This document shows, piece after piece, positions 10,206-19,657 of a stretch of 64,000 nucleotides of DNA. The notes beneath the pieces are model-generated. The model had not been told where the DNA came from. It did not search any database and saw nothing but the letters and a program-made list of their open reading frames with translations. Source of the DNA: Kitasatospora acidiphila (GTDB lineage: Bacteria; Actinomycetota; Actinomycetes; Streptomycetales; Streptomycetaceae); NCBI RefSeq assembly GCF_006636205.1, contig NZ_VIGB01000001.1:1-64000 (forward strand). The letters run 5' to 3'. The number at the start of each line of letters is the position of its first letter. The first letter of the stretch is position 1. The translations under genes were made by a program, and so were the position numbers.

Positions 10206-10733
10206 GTGACCATCGCACCCGATTCGCATCGGCCCGTGCCCGTGCTGACCACAGAGCAGGCCACCCTGCTTAAGCTGCGGGCCGCCGGCCGCTCCCGTGC
10301 CCGAATCGCCCGCGCTCTCTACACCTCTGAGAGCCAGATCACCGACCTCCTGAACCAGCTTCAGGCTGCCCTGGGCGCCGAGTCCCGTGCCCAGTTGATC
10401 GGGCTGGGACTGATCCACCGCATCGTCTCTCCGCAGGACGTCATCGTCCGCCACGTCTCGGTCCCGATCCCCCTGACCCCGCGCCAGCGCCAGGTCCTGA
10501 CGATCTTCGCCACTGGCGGCAACGACCAGGACGCCGCCACTGCGCTGGGGATCACCACGAGCACGGTGCGGGAGTACGCGAGCAAGCTGCTGAGCAACCT
10601 CGGTGCCCGGGACCGCGCCCACGCAGTCGGCCTGGGCTTGGTTTATGAGGTTCTGCTCCTCAGCGATCTCAATCCAGCTCTTCCGGCCGTCACGCTGACT
10701 GACCACCTCGCCCAATTCGCCGCCAATACGTGA
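10206..10733 (+). CDS. LuxR-type double helix-turn-helix protein
   Basis: A 175-residue protein with two copies of a LuxR/FixJ-like HTH and no sensor domain. The first copy (residues about 15-75) contains LTTEQATLLKLRAAGRSRARIARALY and ends in a dimer helix. The second (about 90-155) contains LTPRQRQVLTIFATGGNDQDAA, GITTSTVREYASKLLSNLGARDRAHAVGLGL, close to the canonical recognition helix. Start is GTG 10206, 28 bases after the MurC-like gene, so it is probably co-transcribed. A small two-HTH protein inside a metabolic operon is likely a local regulator. Binding site and ligand are unknown. Confidence 0.7.
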   Translation: MTIAPDSHRPVPVLTTEQATLLKLRAAGRSRARIARALYTSESQITDLLNQLQAALGAESRAQLIGLGLIHRIVSPQDVIVRHVSVPIPLTPRQRQVLTIFATGGNDQDAATALGITTSTVREYASKLLSNLGARDRAHAVGLGLVYEVLLLSDLNPALPAVTLTDHLAQFAANT

Positions 10734-10773
10734 CTGCTGACAGCCACACGCTGTTGCCGCAGCGGAAAAGCAA

Positions 10774-10790
10774 TCGGCCGAAACGGCCGA
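10774..10790 (+). promoter_or_regulatory. Short hairpin in the intergenic leader
   Basis: TCGGCCG-AAA-CGGCCGA is a perfect 7-bp inverted repeat with a three-base loop. It lies 41 bases after the LuxR-type stop and 36 before the next ATG. It could be a weak terminator or an operator for the adjacent HTH protein. Confidence 0.35.
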
Positions 10791-10826
10791 GCTGTCGACC
10801 CGTCCCACCTACTGGAGGTCTACACC

Positions 10827-11759
10827 ATGGCCGTGATCGTCATCGGCAGTTTGAATCTCGAGCATGACGGCTTCACGCCGCATCCACGTGGTGGCGGACA
10901 CTTCGACAAGTGGTATGCCGCACACGAATTCCTGTCTGGACTCCCACTCGATGCCCTGTTCCGGCAGGAAATGACGCACACCCATGAGCAGGGCGGCCGC
11001 CTGCTGCACGAGGCCGAACGCATGCTCTCCATGCGGGGATTCCTTGCCTCCGCTACACCGGAGTCTCCCAACCCGACGGGGCTGTTCGTCCGAGAGGACA
11101 CGTTCTCGGTGACCGGCGTGTGGCCGCAGAGCACAGACTGGTGGCACGCCCCCTGTGCGATCTCAGTTCGCTACGGCGGGGTGGATGTTCCGCTGCAACT
11201 GGCCTCCGTGCACCTGAGCTCCCGCTCACCGGAACGCCGCCAGATCGAGGCCCGCAACATGACCACCTGGCAGCGCCGCAAGCTCGCGGTGCTGACCGCC
11301 GGAGACTTCAACTCCTACAGCGCCTCCGGCCACGAGCAGGGCCCCTTCCCGGACTGGCCGAATCTGGAGGACCGCGGGCATCAGGAGCGCCGCACCCGCG
11401 ATGGCGCGCACACTGACACCGAGCCGGACCGGATCCTGACCGCAATCGGTCTGGCCGATCCGGCCGTGCACGCCGCCCTCCAACTCGGCCAGGCAGACGC
11501 CCTCACGCCGACGGCCAGCATGCGCCCAGCCGTCAACCGCAGACAGGGGCCACCGCAGCGCATCGACCGCCAATACGTCTCGCGGGCGCTGCTCCCGGCT
11601 CTGAAGGAGTTCAAGGTGGTGCCGCTGCCGGAGTGGTCCGACCACGCCATGACCGTGTCGGTCTGGGACGCGGAACTGTTCATGGCCGGCCTGCATCGCC
11701 ATCCCGACTACGACTACCGCACCCACGACGCTTGTCCCGCTCCTGTGCCTGCGACCTGA
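10827..11759 (+). CDS. Endonuclease/exonuclease/phosphatase (EEP) fold protein
   Basis: A 310-residue soluble protein of the EEP superfamily (DNase I/APE1-like metal-dependent phosphoesterases). Motifs in order: IGSLNLEHDG at the N-terminus (first metal-binding Asn/Glu region), DALFRQEM (catalytic Glu), LASVHLSS, LTAGDFNSY (Asp/Asn of the active site), RIDRQYVSRAL and the C-terminal SDHAMTVSVW with the catalytic Asp-His pair. All catalytic positions are present, so it should be active on a phosphodiester or phosphomonoester. Start is ATG 10827 with CTGGAGG 12 bases ahead. It has no signal peptide. Its neighbours are full of NUDIX proteins, so a nucleotide-type substrate is plausible but not shown. 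Confidence 0.8.
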   Translation: MAVIVIGSLNLEHDGFTPHPRGGGHFDKWYAAHEFLSGLPLDALFRQEMTHTHEQGGRLLHEAERMLSMRGFLASATPESPNPTGLFVREDTFSVTGVWPQSTDWWHAPCAISVRYGGVDVPLQLASVHLSSRSPERRQIEARNMTTWQRRKLAVLTAGDFNSYSASGHEQGPFPDWPNLEDRGHQERRTRDGAHTDTEPDRILTAIGLADPAVHAALQLGQADALTPTASMRPAVNRRQGPPQRIDRQYVSRALLPALKEFKVVPLPEWSDHAMTVSVWDAELFMAGLHRHPDYDYRTHDACPAPVPAT

Positions 11760-11962
11760 CCACGCGCCAGCCGGCGGCACCGTCCCCTCGTGACCAGGTT
11801 GCCCAGCGTCGAACCGACGTTCGCACGATCGGGTGACGCTCTACGCGTTCTGCCTCCACGCGGGTGCCCGGTTGCCAGGATCCTGGTGGACCCCGCGCCG
11901 TGGCTCAGGCTGCCACCGTGGTGATCCCGCTCATGTTCACCTCTGGAAAGGGGGCGTCCGCC

Positions 11963-12400
11963 ATGGCTCATCCGACGGGCATCGGCGTGCACCTGGTCCT
12001 CATCCGCGAAGACCGGATCCTGCTGGGCAGGCGCCGCAACACCGGCTACGCGGACGGATGGTGGCACCTGCCGGCCGGGCACCTGGAGGCCGGTGAGTCG
12101 GTCGCCGCCGGAATGGTCCGCGAGGCCGAGGAAGAGCTGGGGCTGCTCATCGCCGAGGACGAGCTGCGGCTGGTGCACGTACTGCACGACCGCGACCCTG
12201 ACGACGGGGTGGTACGGCTGCAACTGTTCTTCGCCACCGACACCTACCGGGGTGAACCGGCCAACTGCGAGTCCCACAAGTGCTCCGAGCTCAGGTGGTG
12301 GCCACTCACCGGGCTACCGGAACCGACCGTGCCCTACCTCCGTGTCGCGCTGGCCGGCATCGCCGCCGGCCGCCAACTGACCGTGCAGGGCTTCGGCTGA
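11963..12400 (+). CDS. NUDIX hydrolase
   Basis: A single-domain NUDIX protein of 145 residues. The NUDIX box runs from GHLEAGESVAAG to REAEEELGL with the catalytic REaEEE glutamates in place. It starts IGVHLVLIREDRILLGRRRNTGY, typical of nucleoside-diphosphate-linked substrate pyrophosphatases. ATG 11963 follows GGAAAGGGGG. An upstream in-frame extension to 11864 exists but lacks family similarity, so I chose the internal start. It is first in a run of NUDIX genes that continues past the ABC exporter 86 bases downstream. The substrate cannot be told from sequence. Confidence 0.85.
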   Translation: MAHPTGIGVHLVLIREDRILLGRRRNTGYADGWWHLPAGHLEAGESVAAGMVREAEEELGLLIAEDELRLVHVLHDRDPDDGVVRLQLFFATDTYRGEPANCESHKCSELRWWPLTGLPEPTVPYLRVALAGIAAGRQLTVQGFG

Positions 12401-12485
12401 ACCCACAGGCCTGGGGGGTCTCGCCGGTTGGTCCAGGGTGCCTGCCGGCTGTTCGTGATCGTGACCTGAACATGGGAGGCACCGC

Positions 12486-14417
12486 TTGAGTACGGCTACC
12501 GAGCAGCTCACCGACACCGCGGACGAAGAGCTCCAGTGGCTTGCCGATGGCCGCCGGATCGAGGCCATCGAGGCGATCAGCGTCAGCGCGATGGCCCGGC
12601 GGCTTCCCCAACTGGTCGTCAGAGCCTTCAGGTTGGGCTGGCAGATCGACCGGGTGTCGGTTGCCGTCCTCCTCGGCTGCCAGATCCTGTCCGCCGTCCT
12701 CGGCGCCGCCGGCCTGTTCGCGACCACCGGAACGATCGCGGCGGTCTTCGGCCCCGGCAAGGTGGGTGACAAGCTCACCCACGCCGCGCCGTCGATCGCG
12801 GTGATCGCCGCCGCGGCCGCCCTGCGTTCGCTACTGGGCATCGCCATCCACGCCATCACCGTCCACCTGTCGCCCCGGATCTCCCGGGAGGCGTCGGCCG
12901 CGGTGCTGCGCGCCACAGTGGCGACCGAGCTGACCGCCTACGACCGCGCCGGGTACGCCGACGAGTTGGAGGCCGCGGACCGGGGCGCGGAGGTCGCCGT
13001 CGACATCATCGGCGAGGCGCAGAACCTGTTGTCCTCGGTGGGCTCGCTGGTCGGGGCGGCCGGTGTGCTGACCGTGCTCCATCCGTTGCTGCTGCCGCTG
13101 CTGGTGGCCGCCGCGCTCCCGCAGGGTTTCGCCTCGGTGTACGCCGCCCGGGTGCAGTTCCTCGCCAACCGCCTGGCCTCGGGCGACCGGCGGATCCTGC
13201 TCAACCTGCGCTGGTACATCCACCAGAAGAACAATGCCGACCAGGTGCGCTCCGACACCATGGGCCGGTTCCTGCTCGACAAGTACGACCTGATCGGGCG
13301 CCGCCTGGACGGCGTCACCCGGCGTGCGGCGCTGCAGGGTGCGCGCGTGTCGGTGATCGGCGCGGCCGTGTCCGGCCTGGGCACGGCGGTGGTCTGGCTC
13401 GTCATGCTGTACCTGGTCAGCACCGGGAGGATGAGCCTGCCGCACGGCGGTGCCGCGGTCATCGCCCTCGGCGCGGTCGGCTCCGCCCTGCGGGGCATCG
13501 TCGGCTACGGCGCCGACCTGTTCCGCACCGGCATGTACCTGGACGACTGGACGTCGTTCCTCGACAAGGCTGGCGGCTTCGCGCTCCAACGCGGCCCGGC
13601 GATTGCCCAGCGGCCGGAGCGGATCGAGCTGAAGGACGTCAGCTACAGCTATCCGTCCTCGGACCGGGCCGCCTTGAACGGGGTGAGCCTGCACGTGGAG
13701 ACCGGCGAGATCCTGGCACTCGTCGGTGAGAACGGATCCGGCAAGACCACCGTTGCCAAGACCATCGCCGGCCTCTACCTGCCCGACAGCGGAGCGGTGC
13801 TGTGGGACGACCAGGACACCCGCGACCTGGACCCGCACGCGCTGTGGCGCCAAGTCGCCGTCGTACCGCAGAGCTACGCGCGCTGGCCGCTGACCGCCCG
13901 GGAGAACATCACCCTCGGCCACGCCGCACCAGGCGGTGACGAAGCGGCACTGCGGGCAGCCGCCGCCTCCGGTGCGGACGAGGTCATCGCCAAGCTGCGG
14001 CGGGGACTGGGCACCTTGCTCGCCGTCGAGTGGATGGGCGGCGAGGAGCTCAGCGGCGGACAGTGGCAACGGATCGCGATCGCGCGGGCGTTCTACCGCG
14101 AGGGCGGCCTGCTGGTCCTCGACGAGCCGACGGCCGCGCTCGATCCGCGCGCCGAGCACAAGATCTTCGCCAACCTGCGCGAGGTAGCACGCGACCGCGC
14201 AGTCGTCCTGGTCACCCACCGGCTCACCAACGTCGCCATCGCCGACCGGATCGTCGTCCTCGAAGACGGCCCGGTCATCCAACAGGGCACGTTCGACCAG
14301 CTCGTGGCGCAAGAGGGCTCCAGGTTCCGCGAGTTGTGGGACCTGCAGAACGACCGCACCGGAATCCCCGCTCAGCGGGACGTGACGGCCCGACAGGAAC
14401 AGGAGCAGGCCCAGTGA
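12486..14417 (+). CDS. ABC transporter, fused permease and ATPase
   Basis: A 643-residue half-transporter of the exporter type. Residues about 50-370 contain the six-helix membrane domain. The nucleotide-binding domain follows with Walker A GENGSGKTT, Q-loop VPQSYARWPLTARENI, signature LSGGQWQR, Walker B LLVLDEPTAALD and the switch His in THRLTN. The start is TTG 12486 after GGGAGG. The stop overlaps the next GTG by four bases, so it is translationally coupled to the triple-NUDIX protein. The size fits a homodimeric exporter or a processing-free peptide/lipid exporter; it has no peptidase domain. Its cargo is presumably the product or substrate of the surrounding NUDIX/methyltransferase genes (inferred). 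Confidence 0.85.
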   Translation: MSTATEQLTDTADEELQWLADGRRIEAIEAISVSAMARRLPQLVVRAFRLGWQIDRVSVAVLLGCQILSAVLGAAGLFATTGTIAAVFGPGKVGDKLTHAAPSIAVIAAAAALRSLLGIAIHAITVHLSPRISREASAAVLRATVATELTAYDRAGYADELEAADRGAEVAVDIIGEAQNLLSSVGSLVGAAGVLTVLHPLLLPLLVAAALPQGFASVYAARVQFLANRLASGDRRILLNLRWYIHQKNNADQVRSDTMGRFLLDKYDLIGRRLDGVTRRAALQGARVSVIGAAVSGLGTAVVWLVMLYLVSTGRMSLPHGGAAVIALGAVGSALRGIVGYGADLFRTGMYLDDWTSFLDKAGGFALQRGPAIAQRPERIELKDVSYSYPSSDRAALNGVSLHVETGEILALVGENGSGKTTVAKTIAGLYLPDSGAVLWDDQDTRDLDPHALWRQVAVVPQSYARWPLTARENITLGHAAPGGDEAALRAAAASGADEVIAKLRRGLGTLLAVEWMGGEELSGGQWQRIAIARAFYREGGLLVLDEPTAALDPRAEHKIFANLREVARDRAVVLVTHRLTNVAIADRIVVLEDGPVIQQGTFDQLVAQEGSRFRELWDLQNDRTGIPAQRDVTARQEQEQAQ

Positions 14418-15784
14418 TCGACTTCGATGTACTGACCGCGTTGGCGGCGCGCGAGGGGATCGAGCGGATCGGCGTCGGCGTGATCGTGCGCGACCACTCC
14501 GGGCGGGTCCTGCTGATCTGCCGGGCCGCCCACGACGTCCTGCCTGGCCTGTGGGAGTACCCGGGGGGCGGTCGCGAGGGCGACGAGGCGGTGGAGGCAG
14601 GCGCGGCACGCGAGTTGGCCGAGGAGACCGGCCTTACCGGCCTGCCGCTGGAATACGCGCGCAGCCTGGACTACACCAACCAGAACGGTCGGCGGGTGCG
14701 GCAGTTCGTGTTCACCACCGCGGTGGCAGATGGCACCGCGGTGACCCTGTCGGAAGAGCACGACGCCCACCAGTGGGCCGAACCCGACGAGTTGCCGCAC
14801 ACCAGCGACGGGCAGCGCGAGGTCATCCAGTGGCTGACCCGTCGCCTCTCACTCCCCAACTGGCGGCCCGTCGGCGGCTACCTCTCCACCATCGCGCGCC
14901 CCACCACCTACGGCTGTCTCCTCGTCACCGACCGGCAGGGCCGCGTCATCGGGATGCGCTCGACCGTCGACCCGGCCGCCTGGGACTTCCCCGGTGGCAA
15001 CGTCGAGCACGGCGAAACGCCGTTCGACGCCGCGCTGCGCGAGGCCCAAGAAGAGCTGGGCCTCGACCTTGCTGCGGAGAACCCGCAGGTGCTCCGGCGC
15101 CGCCTGGTCGCCGTGATCCATGCGCAGGCCGACACCTACTTCCCGGTGCCGACGTGCGGCTACGTGTTCGACGGCGGCACGCTGACTGCAGAACAGCAGG
15201 CCCGGATCCGGCTCGATCCGGCCGAGCACACCGAGTTCCGGTTCGAGACGACCCACGACTGGCGCTCCCGCATGACCCCTGCCCACTACCAGTGGCTCCG
15301 GCAGGTGTTGCGCGCCCACCGGTCCGGACGCCCGCTCTACCTGGAACGCCCTGCCCGGGCCGACGACGACTTCGAGGGCGTCCTGGTCTTCGTCACCGAC
15401 CCTGCGGGCCGACTGCTGATGCACCTGCGCGACGACCTGCCCGGCATGGCCTGGCCCGGCTACTGGACTCCGATCGGCGGCTGGCGCGAGGGCGACGAGA
15501 GCGCCGAGGAGAGCGCGGTGCGCGAGGTCCGCGAGGAGGCCGGGATCGAGATCACCGGGCTTCGGGCCCTCCCCGACCCGCACCACGACCTCGGCCTCCC
15601 CCTCACCCGCGTCCTCCACGCCGTCTGGCACGGCCCCGAGACGGAGCTGCGGCTCGGCGACGAGGGCCGCGCGGTGCGCATGGTCCCCCTTACGGAGCTG
15701 CCCGGTCTCAAGGTCCCGCCATACATGGCGCACTACCTGCCGCAACTCGCAGCCGCCCACCAGTCCGAAGGAGTGAACCAGTGA
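14414..15784 (+). CDS. Triple NUDIX-domain protein
   Basis: A 456-residue protein made of three consecutive NUDIX domains. Their boxes are GGREGDEAVEAGAARELAEE (residues about 52-75), GGNVEHGETPFDAALREAQEE (about 195-217) and GGWREGDESAEESAVREVREE (about 355-378). Each retains the REx2EE glutamates, so all three may be catalytic. The domains are separated by linkers with a common WLRQ/WLTR-like helix. Start GTG 14414 overlaps the ABC stop, and its own TGA overlaps the next GTG, which places it firmly in one operon. Tandem NUDIX proteins usually have one or two domains; three in one chain is unusual. No substrate can be assigned. Confidence 0.85.
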   Translation: MIDFDVLTALAAREGIERIGVGVIVRDHSGRVLLICRAAHDVLPGLWEYPGGGREGDEAVEAGAARELAEETGLTGLPLEYARSLDYTNQNGRRVRQFVFTTAVADGTAVTLSEEHDAHQWAEPDELPHTSDGQREVIQWLTRRLSLPNWRPVGGYLSTIARPTTYGCLLVTDRQGRVIGMRSTVDPAAWDFPGGNVEHGETPFDAALREAQEELGLDLAAENPQVLRRRLVAVIHAQADTYFPVPTCGYVFDGGTLTAEQQARIRLDPAEHTEFRFETTHDWRSRMTPAHYQWLRQVLRAHRSGRPLYLERPARADDDFEGVLVFVTDPAGRLLMHLRDDLPGMAWPGYWTPIGGWREGDESAEESAVREVREEAGIEITGLRALPDPHHDLGLPLTRVLHAVWHGPETELRLGDEGRAVRMVPLTELPGLKVPPYMAHYLPQLAAAHQSEGVNQ

Positions 15785-18700
15785 CCCAGCCCACCATCGC
15801 CCGCCAACCAGTCGCGCCCCTGCCCTGGCAGCAGCACGGCCGCACCACCCTGCTCGACACCGGCTCGTACCTGATCCAGCGCGACACCGTCACCCAACCC
15901 GACGGCACGCACAGTGCCTTCGAGTTCCACCAGGCCCGCGTCGACGCCGCTCTGACGGTCGCCCTGGACGACCAGGGCCGGATCGCGATGGTCCGCTACC
16001 ACTCCTACGTCCACGGCGAGATCGTCACCCCGCCCGGTGGCGTCCTCGAACCGGGCGAGGAACCGCTGGACGCGGCCCGCCGCGAGCTCAAGGAGGAGTC
16101 CGGCATCACGGGCGCCGACTGGAGCAAGCTCGGCCAGGTCGCCCTGATGACCAAGTGCACGTGCGACCTGAAAGCCCCTCTGCGTGAGTGGGAAGGACCG
16201 GAGACGCCAACCCCCCGCTAGTGATTCCAGCGGGTCCTCACTGTCAAGCGCTTCGGCCGTAAGGCTGGGGTGTTGAGCTGACAGCAAAGTCCAAGGGACC
16301 TCGGTCCGCTCAGAGGTCCACAGGCGAGAGGAAGGACGAAAGGGTGAACGAAAGTGAACTGCCGTACCTAAAGATTCGAAAAGGTCATCCGTGCAGCGGA
16401 CGCAAAAGGCGCGGATATGGGCAGCCGACCACACCTGGCAAGGTGGAGTCGACGCAGGACGGGACGTCGGGCAGTGCAGCACCGGCGGAGGATCACCCCG
16501 GCCCCGGATCAGAGGCAGCACCCGACCCGTCCGCAGTCTCACAAGAGGGGAACAGGGAAACCCCGTAGCGGTCCCCGAAGCCAGGGGTAGGCCGGAGGTA
16601 ACGAAGGTGCAAGCCCGCGCGGGAAAAGGATGGTTCGAGAAGCAAGCCGATAGGGCGAAAGCCCAGGGGAACGGCCGGGATGGAAGGCGCTCCGAGCCTC
16701 CGGCCCAACCCGTCGGATATGCCCACGCGAACCAGGTAGGTCTTTGAAGAAACGATGGGGACCGCCCCAACGAGGGCACAAGTTAGACAAGGAGGGCGAG
16801 TTGAACGACAGTCAGTTGCCGGATAGCGACCCCTCCCGGAACGGAACCCCCGACTTCGCCGCCAACTGGCACAGCACGGACTGGGCCAAGGTGGAGAACG
16901 AGGTAAGACGGCTCCGCCACCGGATCTTCAAGGCTTCGCAGGCTGGAGACCTGGCGAAGGTCAGAAACCTCCAGAAGCTCATGCTGCGGTCGCACTCCAA
17001 CACGCTGCAAAGTGTGCGGCGGGTGACGCAGCAGAGTAAAGGACGACGTACGGCCGGAGTGGACCACTTCAGGGCTCTGACACCGGAGGGACGGGGCAGG
17101 CTTGCCCATGCTCTCTCGGTCCCCGGAGCTCCAAAGGTCAAGCCGGTACGACGGGTGTACATCCCGAAGGCGAACGGCAAGACGAGGCCGCTCGGCATCC
17201 CGACCATCAGGGACCGGGTAGAGCAGGCCAGGGTGAAGAACGCCCTGGAGCCGGAGTGGGAGGCCAAGTTCGACGGCCGCTCCTATGGTTTCCGCCCCGG
17301 ACGAAGCTGCCACGATGCTCTGCTGATGATCCACAATGTGGTGAACAAGAAGAGCAGGCAGTGGGTTCTGGATGCGGACCTGGAGGCCGCGTTCGACCGG
17401 ATCGACCACAACCACTTGATGCGAGAAATCGGGCACTTCCCGGCCCGAGAGCGGATCAGGGACTGGTTGAGGGCCGGTGTGATGGAGAACGGTGCCTTCA
17501 TCTCTACAGACGAAGGCACACCACAAGGTGGGGTGATTAGCCCACTGCTCCTGAATATCGCGCTGAACGGGATGGAGACGGCGGCGGGAGTCCGTATCAG
17601 GCGGACAAAGGAGGGGCTAAAGACCCATCTGAAATCGCCCGTTCTGGTGAGGTACGCCGACGACTTCGTGGTGCTATGCCACGACGAACTCGGAGCGCAT
17701 GAAGCGCGGCTCAAGCTATGCAGCTGGCTGGAAGCTCGGGGTCTGCGGATCAACGAGCAGAAAACCAGCGTGGTAGAGGTAACCGAAGGATTTGATTTCC
17801 TCGGGGCCCGATGCCAGCTGTATGGCAACGGGACGACGCTCATCGTACCGTCCACGGACGCCGTTAAGAAGGCCAGGAAGAGGATCAAGGAAATCATCAC
17901 ATCCTGCGGGAGTGGCAGCGAGGAGTTTCTAATCTCCAAGCTAAGCCCATTCATCAGAGGATGGAGTGGCTACTACAGTCCAATGTCCTCATCGAGGACA
18001 TTCAGCAATCTCGACAGATATGTCTTCGAGAGATTGTGGGAGTGGGCTCGTAGGAGGCACCGCAAGAAGGGGAGAAGGTGGGTGAAGGACCGGTACTGGG
18101 GCCGACACCACCCGACCAGGAACGACAGATGGGTATTTGGCAACAGCCATATGTATCTGGCGAAGTTCGCCTGGACCCCAATCCGCTACCACCGAGGAGT
18201 CCCGGCGCACGTGTCGAAGGACGACCCGGAACACGCGGAGTTCTGGGCCCGCAGATCCCGCAGACGCGGATTGCCAGTGACCGAGCGCAAGCGCATCACG
18301 TTGCTGGCAGTACGACAGAAGGGACTGTGCCCAGGCTGCGGTCTTGACCTCATGGAGGGAGCCGGCTTCGAGCCGGACAACCTCCGCGACTGGGTGGCGT
18401 GGTTCGACGGCGCCACACGGGCATTCAATGTCCACCACGTCGTGCAGCGGGTGAACGGTGGCTCCGATCACCTCAGCAACCTGGAACTCAGACACACCGA
18501 GTGCCACCAGCAGCTACATGCTGGTGGACACGACAAGTCCGGACCTGGGAGGTCCCAGTGACCCGCTTGAGCCGTGTGCCGCGACGAGTGGCACGCACGG
18601 TTCTGAGGGGGCCGGGGCCACAGCAATGTGGCCCCGGCTACCCGACCGCACGCCTGCACATGTTCATCGCCCGGAACCTGACGGTCGGCGAGCAGGAACT

Positions 18701-18848
18701 GACCGGCACCGAGACCGGCATGACCGTGGAGTGGTGGCCGCTCCAGGAGGCCGTCGCCGCCGCGATGGACGGCCGACTCCTGCTGTCCGGGGCTGCCGTG
18801 TCGGTCCTGATGGCCGCCAACACCATCCCCACTCCGGGGCACGCATGA
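15781..18848 (+). CDS. NUDIX hydrolase (ADP-ribose-pyrophosphatase-like) interrupted by a group II intron
   Basis: Exon 1 runs 15781-16160 and exon 2 18647-18848. Joining them restores a 193-residue NUDIX protein: TALMTK-type text LMTKCT in exon 1 continues directly as ARLHMFIARNLT in exon 2, as in ADP-ribose/GDP-mannose pyrophosphatases. The box GGVLEPGEEPLDAARRELKEESG is intact. Start GTG 15781 overlaps the preceding stop, and the exon-2 stop overlaps the ATG of the cysteine hydrolase, so the operon logic is unbroken across the insertion. Without splicing, translation runs into the intron and stops near 16221 after about 146 residues, losing the C-terminal part of the fold. Function therefore depends on intron splicing. 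Confidence 0.8.
16801..18561 (+). CDS. ltrA: Group II intron reverse transcriptase/maturase/HNH endonuclease
   Basis: The intron-encoded protein, 586 residues from TTG 16801 (ribosome site AAGGAGG 12 bases ahead). Domains in order: RT fingers/palm with GRRTAGVD, IPKANGKTRPLGIPT, YGFRPGRSCHDAL, LDADLEAAFDRIDH, GTPQGGVISPLLLNIALNGME and the catalytic VRYADDFVVLC. Then a maturase domain X with SPFIRGWSGYYSP, and a C-terminal HNH nuclease domain with CPGCGLDL, VHHVVQRVNGGSDHLSNLELRH and CHQQLH. All catalytic motifs look intact, so the element may still be mobile. It promotes splicing of its own intron and reverse-transcribes it into new sites. Confidence 0.92.
   Translation: MNDSQLPDSDPSRNGTPDFAANWHSTDWAKVENEVRRLRHRIFKASQAGDLAKVRNLQKLMLRSHSNTLQSVRRVTQQSKGRRTAGVDHFRALTPEGRGRLAHALSVPGAPKVKPVRRVYIPKANGKTRPLGIPTIRDRVEQARVKNALEPEWEAKFDGRSYGFRPGRSCHDALLMIHNVVNKKSRQWVLDADLEAAFDRIDHNHLMREIGHFPARERIRDWLRAGVMENGAFISTDEGTPQGGVISPLLLNIALNGMETAAGVRIRRTKEGLKTHLKSPVLVRYADDFVVLCHDELGAHEARLKLCSWLEARGLRINEQKTSVVEVTEGFDFLGARCQLYGNGTTLIVPSTDAVKKARKRIKEIITSCGSGSEEFLISKLSPFIRGWSGYYSPMSSSRTFSNLDRYVFERLWEWARRRHRKKGRRWVKDRYWGRHHPTRNDRWVFGNSHMYLAKFAWTPIRYHRGVPAHVSKDDPEHAEFWARRSRRRGLPVTERKRITLLAVRQKGLCPGCGLDLMEGAGFEPDNLRDWVAWFDGATRAFNVHHVVQRVNGGSDHLSNLELRHTECHQQLHAGGHDKSGPGRSQ
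18569..18646 (+). ncRNA. Group II intron domains V and VI
   Basis: GAGCCGTGTGCC-GCGACGA-G-TGGCACGCACGGTTC folds into the catalytic domain V hairpin (18569-18603). The next stem GCCGGGGCCACA / TGTGGCCCCGGC is domain VI; an unpaired A near 18623-18626 is the candidate branch point. The intron ends CTACCCGAC, consistent with the AY rule. Confidence 0.8.
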
Positions 18849-19531
18849 GCACCGCGCCACCGGCCGACGCCCCCGCCCTGCTGCACGCCTGGTCGATCCC
18901 AGAGCGCGAGTACGCCCGCCAAGAAGCGCGCCGGGGCCGCCGGCACGCCTACACCCGGCTCGACCCGGTCCGCACCGCACTGGTCGTGATCGACATGGTG
19001 CCGTTCTTCGACGGGCCGTACGCGCGCGGGGTGATCCCGCAGATCCAGGACCTGGCGAGCGCCCTGCGGGAGGCCGGGGGCCTGGTGGCCTGGGTGCTGC
19101 CGGGACCTGGTGGGCCGCGAGCAGCCCGCGAGGAGTTCTACGGCCCCCGCGTCGCGGAGCTGTACCGGACCTCCGGCGGCAGCGGCCCGCTCGCCGGGCG
19201 CCTGTGGCCGCAGTTCACCGTGGACGAAGGCCGCGACCTGCTGGTGGAGAAGGCCGCGTCCAGCGCCTTCTTCCCCGGCTTCTGCCCGCTGCCCGACCTA
19301 CTGGCCGAGCGCGGCATCGACACCGTGGTGGTGTGCGGGGTCGTCACCGACGTGTGCGTGGCCGGGTCGGCACGCGACGCCTCCACCCTGGGCCTGCGGG
19401 TGGTCGTCGTGGCCGACGGCACGGCCGCCGGCAGCGACGAGGTCCACAACGCCGCCCTGCGCACCCTCTACCGGTCCTTCGCCGACGTGCGCGCCACTGC
19501 GGAGGTCCTCGACCTGATCCGGGCGGGCTGA
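18845..19531 (+). CDS. Isochorismatase-family cysteine hydrolase
   Basis: A 228-residue member of the isochorismatase/nicotinamidase fold. The catalytic triad is visible: Asp in ALVVIDMVPFF (residue about 45), Lys in LLVEKAASSAFF (about 140) and Cys in GVVTDVCVAGSARDA (about 170) with the cis-peptide VVT preceding. Start ATG 18845 overlaps the NUDIX stop by four bases. Members hydrolyse amides, ureido groups or vinyl ethers; nothing here picks one. It stands between the NUDIX genes and two methyltransferase genes and is presumably in the same transcript. Confidence 0.85.
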   Translation: MSTAPPADAPALLHAWSIPEREYARQEARRGRRHAYTRLDPVRTALVVIDMVPFFDGPYARGVIPQIQDLASALREAGGLVAWVLPGPGGPRAAREEFYGPRVAELYRTSGGSGPLAGRLWPQFTVDEGRDLLVEKAASSAFFPGFCPLPDLLAERGIDTVVVCGVVTDVCVAGSARDASTLGLRVVVVADGTAAGSDEVHNAALRTLYRSFADVRATAEVLDLIRAG

Positions 19532-19657
19532 TGAGCCCGAGACCCCGGCCCGCCACCACCACACCGCCAGCGGGTGCCGTCGAGCCTGGTGCCCCACGCA
19601 CTGGCTTTCCCGCCGTACCTGAACCGAGCGACCCAAACGGACTTGGAGGCCACGAAG

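Larger units (their letters stand above)
16161..18646 (+). mobile_element. Group II intron with encoded reverse transcriptase/maturase
   Basis: The 5' boundary is GTGCGACC at 16161, matching the GUGYG consensus. The 3' boundary is CCGAC at 18642-18646. A domain V hairpin (18569-18604) and domain VI stem (18605-18640) precede the 3' end. Removal gives a perfect in-frame join of the NUDIX gene. The first 640 bases hold RNA domains I-III, and the ORF sits in domain IV. At 2486 bases it is a normal full-length retroelement. It inserted into the sense strand of a coding region, not behind a terminator, which argues against a typical IIC homing site. Confidence 0.88.

Noticed and set aside
16161-16250. 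Premature end of the NUDIX gene as a true pseudogene
   Set aside because: Intron boundaries allow an exact in-frame repair with exon 2.
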